Part shown: piece after piece, positions 24,745-32,889 of the stretch
Layout: each line of letters begins with the position of its first letter
Position numbering within the stretch: the first letter of the stretch is position 1
Assembly: GCF_008274585.1 (NCBI RefSeq)
Contig: NZ_VTRT01000007.1
Location: 124,001 to 188,000 of the forward strand
DNA from: Pedobacter sp. BS3
GTDB lineage: Bacteria; Bacteroidota; Bacteroidia; Sphingobacteriales; Sphingobacteriaceae
DNA: 64,000 bases
Reading direction: 5' to 3'
The notes under the pieces: generated by a model
The model's database searches: none
The model's input: only the letters and a program-made list of their open reading frames with translations
Told to the model about the DNA's origin: nothing
Translations under genes and position numbers: made by a program

Positions 24745-25488
24745 ATGGAATTTTCACCATTCAACAATGTTGTTAAGCGCTGTCTTCAGGGTATGGACAT
24801 GGAAGAAAAAGGCAAGCCTGAAGAAGCAAGCAGACTATTTCTGCAAGGTTGGAACGAAGCGACAAACGACTTTGAAAAATTCCTTACAGCTTATTATGTG
24901 GCCCGACATCAAAAAACAGTCTCCGATAAATTAAAATGGCTCGAAACGGCTTTGGAGTATGCTTTAAAAATAAATGATGATACTGTTAAGAGCGCTTTCC
25001 CTTCGCTTTATTTAAACATTGCCAAATGCTATGAAGATTTATGTGATACAGAAAAATCAAAAGAGAATGCTGAATTAGCAATTTTGTTTAAGGATAACCC
25101 TTCCGACAAAGGCCCTTTTTACCATGGCACGAAAGCAGATTTGCAGGTTGGCGATTTACTGACAGCAGGGGGTAACTCCAATTATAAATCTGGATTGAAA
25201 ATGAATCATATTTATTTCACAGCTCTGGTTCGTGGAGCAGGGCTTGCTGCTGCATTAGCGAAGGGTGACGGACCTGAACGTGTATATATTGTTGAGCCGA
25301 CTGGAAATTATGAAAATGACCCAAACGTTACAGACAAAAAATTTCCCGGCAACCCAACTCGTTCCTATCGCTCCCAGGCACCATTGAAAATCGTTGGAGA
25401 AGTAACAGATTGGGTTAGACCCGCTCCAGAAGAGCTTCAAAAATTCCGTGAAAAATTAGCGAACAACAAAGGAGAAATAATTAATTAG
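24745..25488 (+). CDS. arr: Rifamycin ADP-ribosyltransferase (Arr) with N-terminal helical extension
   Basis: Arr inactivates rifampicin by transferring ADP-ribose from NAD+ to its C23 hydroxyl. Residues about 123-247 make a full Arr domain: FYHGTKADLQVGDLL, NHIYFTAL, AYIVEP-like VYIVEPTGNYENDPN and the family RSYRS motif. The three active-site residues known from the mycobacterial enzyme (His19, Tyr49, Asp84) correspond to His127, Tyr157 and Asp192 here, with exactly the same spacing (30 and 65). Ordinary Arr proteins are about 140 residues. This one has an extra 120-residue N-terminus built of paired helices (EEASRLFLQGWNEATNDFEK, LETALEYALKINDD, YLNIAKCYEDLCDTEKSKEN) resembling TPR repeats. 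There is no signal peptide. It stands alone, with no mobile-element marks. Confidence 0.88.
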   Translation: MEFSPFNNVVKRCLQGMDMEEKGKPEEASRLFLQGWNEATNDFEKFLTAYYVARHQKTVSDKLKWLETALEYALKINDDTVKSAFPSLYLNIAKCYEDLCDTEKSKENAELAILFKDNPSDKGPFYHGTKADLQVGDLLTAGGNSNYKSGLKMNHIYFTALVRGAGLAAALAKGDGPERVYIVEPTGNYENDPNVTDKKFPGNPTRSYRSQAPLKIVGEVTDWVRPAPEELQKFREKLANNKGEIIN

Positions 25489-25619
25489 TCTCAGAGAGTC
25501 AATCACCACAAAACTGTCTGATGGGAAATTGTTGTAAACAGGTTAATCCAAAATATCTAACTCGACGGGATTTATAATCCAGAACAAAGGAGTAATCGGT
25601 TTTCTCAGCTTACGCTTTA

Positions 25620-25664
25620 TGCGATACAATCGCAGTATTCATGCATCCGCGTTATAAACGCGGA
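25620..25664. repeat. Two small GC-rich hairpins in tandem
   Basis: TGCGAT-ACA-ATCGCA (25620-25634) is followed by TCCGCGTT-ATA-AACGCGGA (25646-25664). They lie between the convergent arr-like gene and tsaD, where they could end both transcripts, although neither has a T-run. The second resembles the GGCGTT...AACGCC hairpins in the duplicated region near 60.7 and 61.1 kb, so it may belong to a dispersed palindrome family. Confidence 0.45.
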
Positions 25665-25692
25665 CGATACCCAGAGCTGATTTTTCGGGTAC

Positions 25693-26691
25693 TCACATCC
25701 TCATCCTGGCAAGCGGCGCTGCATCCTGCCCGGTAAAATCTCCCGCGAGGTATTTGTAATAACCGGCAATAGCAATCATGGCCGCGTTATCAGTACAATA
25801 CTCAAATTTAGGAATGAATACTTTCCAGCCCCGTTGTGCAGCAGTTTCGGTAAGAGCAGTACGCAAACCTGAATTGGCAGAAACACCACCGGCAATGGCT
25901 ACCTGGTCAATGTTATGATCGCGGGCAGCTTTAATTACTTTGTTGAGCAGAATAGTAACAATACGGTGCTGTACCGATGCACAGATATCAGCCATATTAT
26001 TTTTCACAAAGTCCTCGTCCACTTTGCGTTTATCACGGATAAAATACAGGATAGCCGTTTTTAAGCCGCTAAAGCTGAAATCGTAACCCGGTATCTGTGG
26101 TTCGGGAAATGCGAACGTTGGATTGCCTTCGCGGGCGTATTTGTCAATGAGCGGACCTCCGGGATAGGGCAGCTCCAGGATTTTGGCTGTTTTATCGAAG
26201 GCTTCGCCTGCGGCATCATCGTTGGTTTGTCCCACAACTTCCATATCGAAATAATCTTTTACCAGCACAATCTGGGTATGTCCGCCAGAAACCGTCAGGC
26301 ATAAAAACGGGAACTCAGGTTTATTATCGTCAATAAAATGAGCCAGGATATGCGCCTGCATGTGGTTTATATCAATGAGCGGTAAATTGCGGGCTAAAGC
26401 GAACGATTTGGCAAAAGCAGTACCTACAATGAGCGAGCCCAGTAATCCCGGACCACGGGTAAATGCCACGGCATCAATGTCTTTTTTGTGAATACCGGCG
26501 GTAGCTATGGCCGTTTCAACAACCGGAATAATATTCTGCTGGTGCGCCCGCGAAGCCAGTTCAGGCACTACGCCGCCATATTTTTCATGAATAGTTTGGT
26601 TTGCAATAATATTAGACCCTATTTTGCCGTCTATACAAACAGCGGCCGAAGTTTCGTCGCAGGATGACTCAATGCCAAGGATTATAGCCAA
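25693..26691 (-). CDS. tsaD: tRNA N6-adenosine threonylcarbamoyltransferase TsaD
   Basis: TsaD moves the threonylcarbamoyl group onto A37 of ANN-decoding tRNAs, an essential universal step carried out with TsaB and TsaE. The 332-residue length is normal. Signature parts are visible: ILGIESSCDETSAAVC at the N-terminus, the family pattern RGPGLLGSLIVG, the metal-binding HMQAHILAHF (two His, four apart), LCLTVSGGHTQIVLV, and SANSGLR with CTDNAAMIAIAG near the end. It starts at ATG 26691, divergent from the TamB-like gene. It is a single-copy housekeeping gene and a good anchor for this part of the chromosome. Confidence 0.97.
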   Translation of the reverse strand: MAIILGIESSCDETSAAVCIDGKIGSNIIANQTIHEKYGGVVPELASRAHQQNIIPVVETAIATAGIHKKDIDAVAFTRGPGLLGSLIVGTAFAKSFALARNLPLIDINHMQAHILAHFIDDNKPEFPFLCLTVSGGHTQIVLVKDYFDMEVVGQTNDDAAGEAFDKTAKILELPYPGGPLIDKYAREGNPTFAFPEPQIPGYDFSFSGLKTAILYFIRDKRKVDEDFVKNNMADICASVQHRIVTILLNKVIKAARDHNIDQVAIAGGVSANSGLRTALTETAAQRGWKVFIPKFEYCTDNAAMIAIAGYYKYLAGDFTGQDAAPLARMRM

Positions 26692-26727
26692 TTTTGTTGG
26701 TTGATTTAATACGGATATTTAACTTCG

Positions 26728-26735
26728 CAAAGTTA
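26728..26735 (-). promoter_or_regulatory. -7 promoter box candidate for tsaD
   Basis: On the minus strand these bases read TAACTTTG, a perfect match to the Bacteroidota -7 box TAnnTTTG, 37 bases before the tsaD ATG. No convincing -33 TTTG is seen at the right distance. The box overlaps the apparent ATT start of the divergent TamB-like gene. Confidence 0.4.
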
Positions 26736-29700
26736 TTAAAAAAGTACTGAAAATATTTCTCTGGATAGTTGCCATAATACTCGTATTAGTGGCAGCTTTG
26801 GTATTTTCCCTCCAGTTTAAGCCGGTACAAACGTATATTGCCCAAAAAGCGGCAAATTACCTGTCTAAGGAACTTCATACCCGCATTGATATCAAAAGTC
26901 TGTATCTCAAACCCTTTAAATCGCTGGTGCTTGAGGATGTTTTTATCGAAGACCAGCAAAAAGATACGTTGTTGCGGGCGCCGAGGCTCACTGTTGATTT
27001 AAACCTGCTTTCGCTGCGGCTGCGGAAAATATCGGTCAATACCATCCAGTTAGACAGCACCGAATTTTACCTGAAAGATTATAAAGACAATTCCACCAAC
27101 CTGGATTTTATTATTGATTACTTCAGTAATCCGCAGGCCAAGCCGGTAGTGAAAAAGAAAACAAAGCCGTACGATATTACATTCGATAAAATTGTGCTGA
27201 ATAATTTCCGGTTCAGGTACCGCAATTTCAAAGCCCGCGATACCGTATTTAGGCACCTGATAAACTTTGATGATATTGATTTAAGGCAACTCAATGCCAC
27301 TATCCTGGATTTGAATACCAAAGACCATTTGGCCCAGTTCCAGGTGCGGCACATGACGTTTAAAGAGAAAAGCGGGTTCTATCTTAAAAACCTCACGGCA
27401 CAAACCACGTTAGACAGCAACGGCATGGAATTTAAAAATTTGCTGCTTGAAACGCCGCAAACCCGTCTGGCCGATTACGTGAAATTTAAGTTTAACAGCT
27501 ATAAAGATTTTAATCATTTTGTAGATAATATCTACATGAAGGTGCATTTTAACGATGCCTTTCTGCATCCGCAGGATATTACCTTCTTTACACCCGAAGT
27601 AGCCGATTTGACGCTGGATATGAGCATAAACGGTAATGTTACCGGGTATGTTAATAAGCTTAAAGCCCGTAATTTTTCGGTAAGGGCCGGACAGGCAACC
27701 TACCTGAAAGGCAATTTTGACATTACCGGATTGCCCCGCATCAGCGAAACGTTTATGGATTTGCAGTTTGAGCAGATACAAACCAATAAAAAAGATGCCG
27801 GTTTTATTGTATCCCGTTTAACGGGAGAGCAGGAGCAGGTAATTCCCGATATCATTAATAAATTTGGTACAGTTAATTTCAACGGACGTTTTACCGGTTT
27901 CCCGAAAGATTTCATTGCCTACGGTGAGTTTAAAACTGCCCTCGGACGCGTTGTTTCTGACGTGAATATGAAGATTGGTAAAGTTCCGGTGTATTTGGGA
28001 GTAATTAAAGCATACGATTTTGACCTCGGAATGCTGGTTGATGAAAACATGCTGGGGCGCACCACTTTAACGGCCAGCGTTAAAGGCTCGGGTTTTTCGG
28101 TGAAACAACTAAAGGAAGATATTGATGGTCAGGTTAAATATCTCGATTTCAACGGATACCGTTATAACAACATTGCACTTAACGGTACATTCAATAAAAA
28201 CCTGTTTGATGGTAAAATCAAAATCAACGATGCTAACATGAAGCTTGATTTTGCCGGAAGCGTAAATCTTAATCCTAAATTACCGGCATTTGACTTCAAG
28301 GCAAGTTTGCGGAATGCCAATTTGCATAAGCTCAACTTTACGAATGATACCTTACAGGTAGATGCCGATTTTACCACCAACTTTACCGGCGATGACCTCA
28401 ACAACATCCAGGGTAACCTGCTGCTTAGCCAGGTCAGGCTTACCAATACCCAAACCTCGCTGGTGGTAGATTCTGTTAGCCTCACCGCTAACAACATCGG
28501 CGCAGACCGTACCTTAACGGTTAATTCCGACATACTGGATGCCAGTATTCACGGCGAATACGATTTGAATACCCTGCCATCGTACTTTAAGTCGGTTGTA
28601 AAACGTTACATCCCTTCGCTTAAAACAACCATTGTTTCCGGCGGAACCCAGAACTTTGATTTTAACCTCAATCTTAAATATTTCGAGCCGGTATCCATTC
28701 TGTTTGCTCCGCACGTTAAAGTACCCGAAGGGGCTGTAATGAATGGTAAATTTGTTTCGGCGCAGAATATCGCAACGTTCAACGCCTATTTCAAGCTCAT
28801 CCAATACGATAACATCAAGGTAAACAACCTGATTGTTGACGAAAACAACACCGATAAGGCAATGAATATTTTTGTTACCTCAGACCGTGTTGATTTTACC
28901 GACAGCCTGTACATTAAAAATGTGAACATCGCGAACATCCTGCAACGCGATAGTCTGCAATTTAACGTGAAATTATCAGACCTGGATGCCACAAACCAAC
29001 TGGACTTGAACGGTATATTGGAATTTGGTGTGGATACGCTTACGCGGATGAGTATTCTGCCTTCGGACGTAACGATTAACCATGAAGACTGGCGTATTCA
29101 GGAAAAGGCAAACATCGGCATTAAAGGCGATAAGATTTTTGTGGATGGATTTGAACTTTTCAGGGATAACCAGGTACTGTCCATTAACGGGATAATTTCT
29201 GACGCATCGGAAGACCATCTCAAACTAACGTTCGATAAATTTAAGCTGGCCACATTTAACTCGCTAACGCGGGGATGGGGTGTTGAGCTGAAAGGAACGC
29301 TGAATGGCGATGTTGATGTGGCGGCGCTCACCAAAACGCCGCAGATAACATCAGATATGCAGGCCGATTCTATCGTGTTTAACGATACCTTTATTGGCGA
29401 TATGTCTGTAAAAGCCGGGTTTGATAACGAAAAAAAGCTGGTTAACGCCAATATCAACATTAAAAAGCAGGGCATTGAAACCTTAAATATTTCAGGCACA
29501 TACAATGCCAAAGATGAAGATAACAGCCTGGATATGCAGGTTAAACTGGATAATAGCGACCTGATTCTGTTTGAGCCTTTATTGAAAAACCTGGTATCTA
29601 ACCTGAAAGGCACAGTTTCTGCCGATTTAACTTTGCAGGGCAACGTCACCGACCCGAAAGTGGATGGTGTGCTGCTGATGAACAACGCCGGCATGACGGT

Positions 29701-31141
29701 AAATTACCTTAAAACTCCTTATCATATTAACGATAAGGTTACGGTAGAAAATAGTGTTATCCATTTGGATAATCTCATTATTAAAGATCCGGATAATCAT
29801 GAGGCCATTGCCAACGGTACGGTGAATATGCACAATATCGATAATCCGGATATTAATGTCCAGATTACTGCCCGCAAATTCCTGGCGCTCAATACTACCT
29901 CTAAAGACAACTCATTGTATTACGGAACGGCTTATGCAACAGGTGTTTTTAGTTTTAACGGCCCAACCGATAATATGAAAATCAATATCGATGCTAAAAC
30001 CGAAGAAGGTACTGTATTTAATATTCCGCTTAACTCTGCCGAAACCGTAAGCGATAATGAATTTATCACCTTTGTTGCCAAGGATTCCAGCCTGACTGCG
30101 CCTAAAAAGAACGCCTTTAACGGTCTGACTATGAATTTTGTGCTGAATGTAGACGATAATTCGGAGGTAAACCTGTTTACCGATATGGGCAAGCTCAGCG
30201 GTCGTGGAAACGCGGTATTGAACCTGAATATTACCAGCTATGGTGATTTTAACATGTTTGGCGATTACCTGTTATCCAAAGGTAAATTTGAATTTACCAC
30301 GGCACAGGATTTTATCAATAAAGTGTTTGATATTTCCCGCGGTGGTTCCATCCGATGGACAGGAAATCCTACCGAAGCGCAGATAAACCTCAAAGCCACA
30401 TACAGCGTTCGTACCAGTTTACGTCCCTTATATATTGCTGCCGGCAGGCCGCCGGTAGACCAACGCGTAATGACCGAAGCGGTGATGAATTTAAGCGGAG
30501 CATTACTGCACCCGGATATTACATTTGGCGTTGACTTTCCGGCTGATGCTTATGTAAAAGATGAGCTGCAAAGTTATTTCAGCGATGTAAGTAACGTCAA
30601 TCAGCAGGCGCTGAGCCTGATTGTGCGTCGTAGCTTTGCGCCCGGAACCGGAACAGACCTAACCCAGCAGCTTAACTCAACAGTACAAAATGCGGCAACC
30701 GAACTGTTTTTTAACCAGTTTAATAACGTGCTGGCACAGTCGCTGAACCTCAACTTTGTAGATTTTAATATTCGTTCATTTAACGAAGCCAGCGCATCCA
30801 TCCGGCTACTGAACGACAGGCTGGTGCTAACCGGCGGTGTTACCGATACCCGTGGCGAGCTTAACGACTTTAACGTAATTGGTAATTCAGTACAGCACGA
30901 TGTAGAGGCATCGTACCTGCTTAGAAAGGATGGAAGCCTGGCATTAAGAGCATCGAACCGTCTGAATAACCGTAACTTCCTGAATCCTAACGAAGAATAT
31001 GTAAGCGCTATTGGTCTGGTTTACCGTCAGGATTTTAATAATTTCCGTGAATTTCTGAGACAGCTTGTCGGACAAAAACGAAGGGAAGAACGCCGGCAAC
31101 AGCAAGAACAGGCTAAACCCAAACCGGCTGCACAGAAGTAG
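26735..31141 (+). CDS. TamB-like translocation/assembly module protein (AsmA/DUF490 family)
   Basis: TamB-like proteins bridge inner and outer membranes as long beta-taco structures that carry lipids or help insert outer-membrane proteins. This one is about 1,468 residues: a basic N-terminus and one membrane helix (KVLKIFLWIVAIILVLVAAL), then a long repetitive beta region. The C-terminal DUF490-type domain contains RGGSIRWTGNPTEAQINLKA and GVDFPADAYVKDELQSYFSD, and the protein ends in a Gln/Arg/Lys-rich tail. The start is odd: the frame is open from the stop at 26720 and holds no ATG. GTG 26789 would remove most of the membrane helix. ATT 26735 gives the ideal N-terminus MKKVLKIFLWIV. ATT starts are known but very rare (infC, pcnB). 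Divergent from tsaD. Confidence 0.88.
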   Translation: MKKVLKIFLWIVAIILVLVAALVFSLQFKPVQTYIAQKAANYLSKELHTRIDIKSLYLKPFKSLVLEDVFIEDQQKDTLLRAPRLTVDLNLLSLRLRKISVNTIQLDSTEFYLKDYKDNSTNLDFIIDYFSNPQAKPVVKKKTKPYDITFDKIVLNNFRFRYRNFKARDTVFRHLINFDDIDLRQLNATILDLNTKDHLAQFQVRHMTFKEKSGFYLKNLTAQTTLDSNGMEFKNLLLETPQTRLADYVKFKFNSYKDFNHFVDNIYMKVHFNDAFLHPQDITFFTPEVADLTLDMSINGNVTGYVNKLKARNFSVRAGQATYLKGNFDITGLPRISETFMDLQFEQIQTNKKDAGFIVSRLTGEQEQVIPDIINKFGTVNFNGRFTGFPKDFIAYGEFKTALGRVVSDVNMKIGKVPVYLGVIKAYDFDLGMLVDENMLGRTTLTASVKGSGFSVKQLKEDIDGQVKYLDFNGYRYNNIALNGTFNKNLFDGKIKINDANMKLDFAGSVNLNPKLPAFDFKASLRNANLHKLNFTNDTLQVDADFTTNFTGDDLNNIQGNLLLSQVRLTNTQTSLVVDSVSLTANNIGADRTLTVNSDILDASIHGEYDLNTLPSYFKSVVKRYIPSLKTTIVSGGTQNFDFNLNLKYFEPVSILFAPHVKVPEGAVMNGKFVSAQNIATFNAYFKLIQYDNIKVNNLIVDENNTDKAMNIFVTSDRVDFTDSLYIKNVNIANILQRDSLQFNVKLSDLDATNQLDLNGILEFGVDTLTRMSILPSDVTINHEDWRIQEKANIGIKGDKIFVDGFELFRDNQVLSINGIISDASEDHLKLTFDKFKLATFNSLTRGWGVELKGTLNGDVDVAALTKTPQITSDMQADSIVFNDTFIGDMSVKAGFDNEKKLVNANINIKKQGIETLNISGTYNAKDEDNSLDMQVKLDNSDLILFEPLLKNLVSNLKGTVSADLTLQGNVTDPKVDGVLLMNNAGMTVNYLKTPYHINDKVTVENSVIHLDNLIIKDPDNHEAIANGTVNMHNIDNPDINVQITARKFLALNTTSKDNSLYYGTAYATGVFSFNGPTDNMKINIDAKTEEGTVFNIPLNSAETVSDNEFITFVAKDSSLTAPKKNAFNGLTMNFVLNVDDNSEVNLFTDMGKLSGRGNAVLNLNITSYGDFNMFGDYLLSKGKFEFTTAQDFINKVFDISRGGSIRWTGNPTEAQINLKATYSVRTSLRPLYIAAGRPPVDQRVMTEAVMNLSGALLHPDITFGVDFPADAYVKDELQSYFSDVSNVNQQALSLIVRRSFAPGTGTDLTQQLNSTVQNAATELFFNQFNNVLAQSLNLNFVDFNIRSFNEASASIRLLNDRLVLTGGVTDTRGELNDFNVIGNSVQHDVEASYLLRKDGSLALRASNRLNNRNFLNPNEEYVSAIGLVYRQDFNNFREFLRQLVGQKRREERRQQQEQAKPKPAAQK

Positions 31142-31160
31142 TGGTATATTGAGATTTGGG

Positions 31161-31282
31161 ATTGTTTAATTGTTGCCTGTTATGGGTTACGTGTTATGAG
31201 CTTCATAACTCATAACTCATAACTCATAACTCATAACTCGTTTCTACTTTCGGTCTTTTCTGACTTTCCCGACTTCCGGACT
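31161..31282 (+). repeat. 120-bp direct repeat, copy 1 (upstream of trxA)
   Basis: This copy runs from ATTGTTTAATTGTTGCCTG to GACTTCCGGACT. It matches 31865-31980 in the same direction along its whole length, with a few base changes and a longer central heptamer array. No coding capacity was seen. The two copies bracket trxA. Confidence 0.8.
31204..31238 (+). repeat. Five tandem CATAACT heptamers
   Basis: Five perfect head-to-tail copies of CATAACT lie inside repeat copy 1. The equivalent place in copy 2 has degenerate versions (CATAACC, CGTAACT), so unit number and sequence vary between copies. The spacing is seven bases with no spacers, so this is not a CRISPR. Confidence 0.85.
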
Positions 31283-31346
31283 CCATAAGCTATGAACCAT
31301 GAACCATCTGCTTACCTTAATACAAATGTCATTTTGTCAACAGAAG

Positions 31347-31378
31347 CTTGTGGCAGGATTATTGAATACGTACCTTTG
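31347..31378 (+). promoter_or_regulatory. Promoter of trxA
   Basis: TACCTTTG at 31371-31378 is a perfect Bacteroidota -7 box (TAnnTTTG). CTTG at 31347-31350 lies 20 bases upstream and is a three-of-four match to the -33 TTTG. Transcription would start near 31385, giving a leader of about 20 bases before the ATG at 31404. Confidence 0.65.
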
Positions 31379-31403
31379 AATTTGTAACCATAAATAAAAT
31401 ATC

Positions 31404-31724
31404 ATGGCTTTAGAAATAACAGATGCAAACTTCGATGAAGTAGTGTTGAAATCAGATAAACCGGTTTTAGTTGACTTTTGGGCTGAGTGGTGCGGGCCTT
31501 GCCGCATGGTAGGTCCGGTGGTTGAAGAACTGTCTAAAGAATACAGTGGTAAAGCCGTAGTAGGTAAGGTAAATGTGGATCATAACCCCAATATTTCCAT
31601 GAAATTTGGTATCCGTAATATCCCCGCCTTATTGTTCTTTAAAAATGGTGAAATTGTAGATAAACAAATTGGCGCAGTTCCTAAATCTGTACTGGCAGAT
31701 AAACTGAGCAAGCAAATAGCATAA
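31404..31724 (+). CDS. trxA: Thioredoxin
   Basis: This 106-residue cytoplasmic disulfide reductase has the redox motif WCGPC with Cys30 and Cys33, preceded by VLVDFWAE, and the cis-proline region NIPALLFF. All are in the standard thioredoxin layout and length. A clear promoter lies upstream and a strong intrinsic terminator 20 bases after the stop, so it is transcribed alone. It reduces targets such as ribonucleotide reductase and peroxiredoxins with electrons from thioredoxin reductase, which is not encoded in this window. The gene sits between two direct repeats of about 120 bp. Confidence 0.97.
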   Translation: MALEITDANFDEVVLKSDKPVLVDFWAEWCGPCRMVGPVVEELSKEYSGKAVVGKVNVDHNPNISMKFGIRNIPALLFFKNGEIVDKQIGAVPKSVLADKLSKQIA

Positions 31725-31743
31725 GTTTTACATTGTTAGTGTC

Positions 31744-31777
31744 AAAAGCTCCGCAGATTTCTGCGGAGCTTTTTTTT
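31744..31777 (+). terminator. Intrinsic terminator of trxA
   Basis: A 14-bp perfect stem (31744-31757 with 31760-31773, core AGCTCCGCAGA) with a two-base loop is followed by a run of T. It lies just after the trxA stop and is a classic Rho-independent terminator. Confidence 0.92.
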
Positions 31778-32058
31778 ATCATTTCTAACATCTGCTTTAA
31801 CCTTAACCTTACCATTAACCTCCTGCTTCCAGCTTAGTGAAATTGTTTAATTGTTGTATTCTGAATTGTTCTATTGTTGCCTGTTATGGGTTACGTGTTA
31901 CGAGCCTCATAACCCGTAACTCATAACCCGTAACTCGTTTCTACTTTCGGTCTTTTTCTGACTTTCCCGACTTCCGGACTATGTAACCATCAGCCATAAA
32001 CGTACTACGTAAACCCTAAAACTTATAACTAATCTTCTGTCTTTTACCTTTAAGCCTT
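31778..32058. other. Intergenic region with degenerate repeats
   Basis: Apart from the repeat copy at 31865-31980, this stretch is made of C/T-rich phrases (ACCTTAACCTTACCATTAACC, ACCTTTAAGCCTTCTACC) that resemble those at 32768-32889. No gene, promoter or strong hairpin was seen. Confidence 0.45.
31865..31980 (+). repeat. 120-bp direct repeat, copy 2 (downstream of trxA)
   Basis: This is the same element as 31161-31282, in the same orientation about 704 bases downstream. Shared anchors are GTTATGGGTTACGTGTTA, CTCGTTTCTACTTTCGGTC and CTGACTTTCCCGACTTCC. The heptamer part is shorter and mutated. It lies in the spacer between trxA and the end of the membrane-protein gene. Confidence 0.8.
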
Positions 32059-32574
32059 CTACCTTATAAAGAATGCCTTTTTGACAGACTCTGTGTAAAG
32101 CTGCCGGATAATCCAAATCATCAGTGCAATAATCCCGACTTTGGCAAGAACATCAAATAACGTGATGAAACTGAAAAACAGCGTAGCTTCGGTGGAGTAT
32201 CGGCGAAAAGCAGTTTGGAATATTCCCAGAAATTCCAGTCCCAGTGATACGGCAAATACCAATATGTTCAGGTATAACGACCAAATAATCCCCATGTAAG
32301 CAATTCGCTTTCTTTTTAATCCAGCCCAGCCGGATAATAAGGTTATAAGCATCAGTAGTACATGAAGCCCGGCCAACAGAAACTGGTATAATAAATTTTT
32401 ATCCAGCAATAGTTGACCGTTTTTTGCTGACATTGCCGGCAAACCGGCATATTGTTTATATAAAATACCCAGTTGTGAACATTTGAGGGCAATTGTCCAT
32501 AAGCTGTAAATAATCAGCAGGTAACAAATGGTATTGATAAATAAAGGGAAACCGCTTTTTTGCTCTTCTTTCAT
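32059..32574 (-). CDS. Small integral membrane protein of unknown function, 171 aa
   Basis: Four clear hydrophobic helices are visible: about 10-30 (PLFINTICYLLIIYSLWTIA), 66-87 (FLLAGLHVLLMLITLLSGWAG), 96-118 and 138-160 (FFSFITLFDVLAKVGIIALMIW). The loops are short and the ends basic, so it is an inner-membrane protein. I do not recognise a family. It stands alone between repeat-rich spacers, with no operon partner to suggest a role. Confidence 0.7.
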   Translation of the reverse strand: MKEEQKSGFPLFINTICYLLIIYSLWTIALKCSQLGILYKQYAGLPAMSAKNGQLLLDKNLLYQFLLAGLHVLLMLITLLSGWAGLKRKRIAYMGIIWSLYLNILVFAVSLGLEFLGIFQTAFRRYSTEATLFFSFITLFDVLAKVGIIALMIWIIRQLYTESVKKAFFIR

Positions 32575-32889
32575 GGATGCAAAAGTAAGGTTGTTGGTTT
32601 AGATTAGTATCAGGTCGCGAGTAGTTAGTGTTATCTGGTATTAGAATTTACAATTTGGCGTAGTTGTTTAAACGTTGATTTGGTCATTTGTTTAATTGAT
32701 ATCCCCGAAGCCGGTTATATAATTTCTCATATATTCATTCTTCAATCTAAAATCATAATTCGTAATTACCTTAAGCCTTCCACCTTCCCGCCCTCCACCT
32801 TTCTTGTTTCTTTTTCGCTTCTATAACGTAAAACTTACAACTTATAACGTAAAACTTACAACGTACAACCTTCCACCTTAAGTCTCTCT
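32575..32889. other. Intergenic region with 21-bp tandem repeat
   Basis: This spacer of just over 300 bases has no gene. At 32822-32863 a 21-base unit beginning TATAACGTAAAACTTACAAC occurs twice in tandem with one difference, followed by a third partial unit. C/T-rich phrases around 32768-32800 echo those at 31800-32050. Confidence 0.6.

Noticed and set aside
31204-31238. CRISPR-like array.
   Set aside because: The heptamers are contiguous with no spacers and no cas genes occur in the window.
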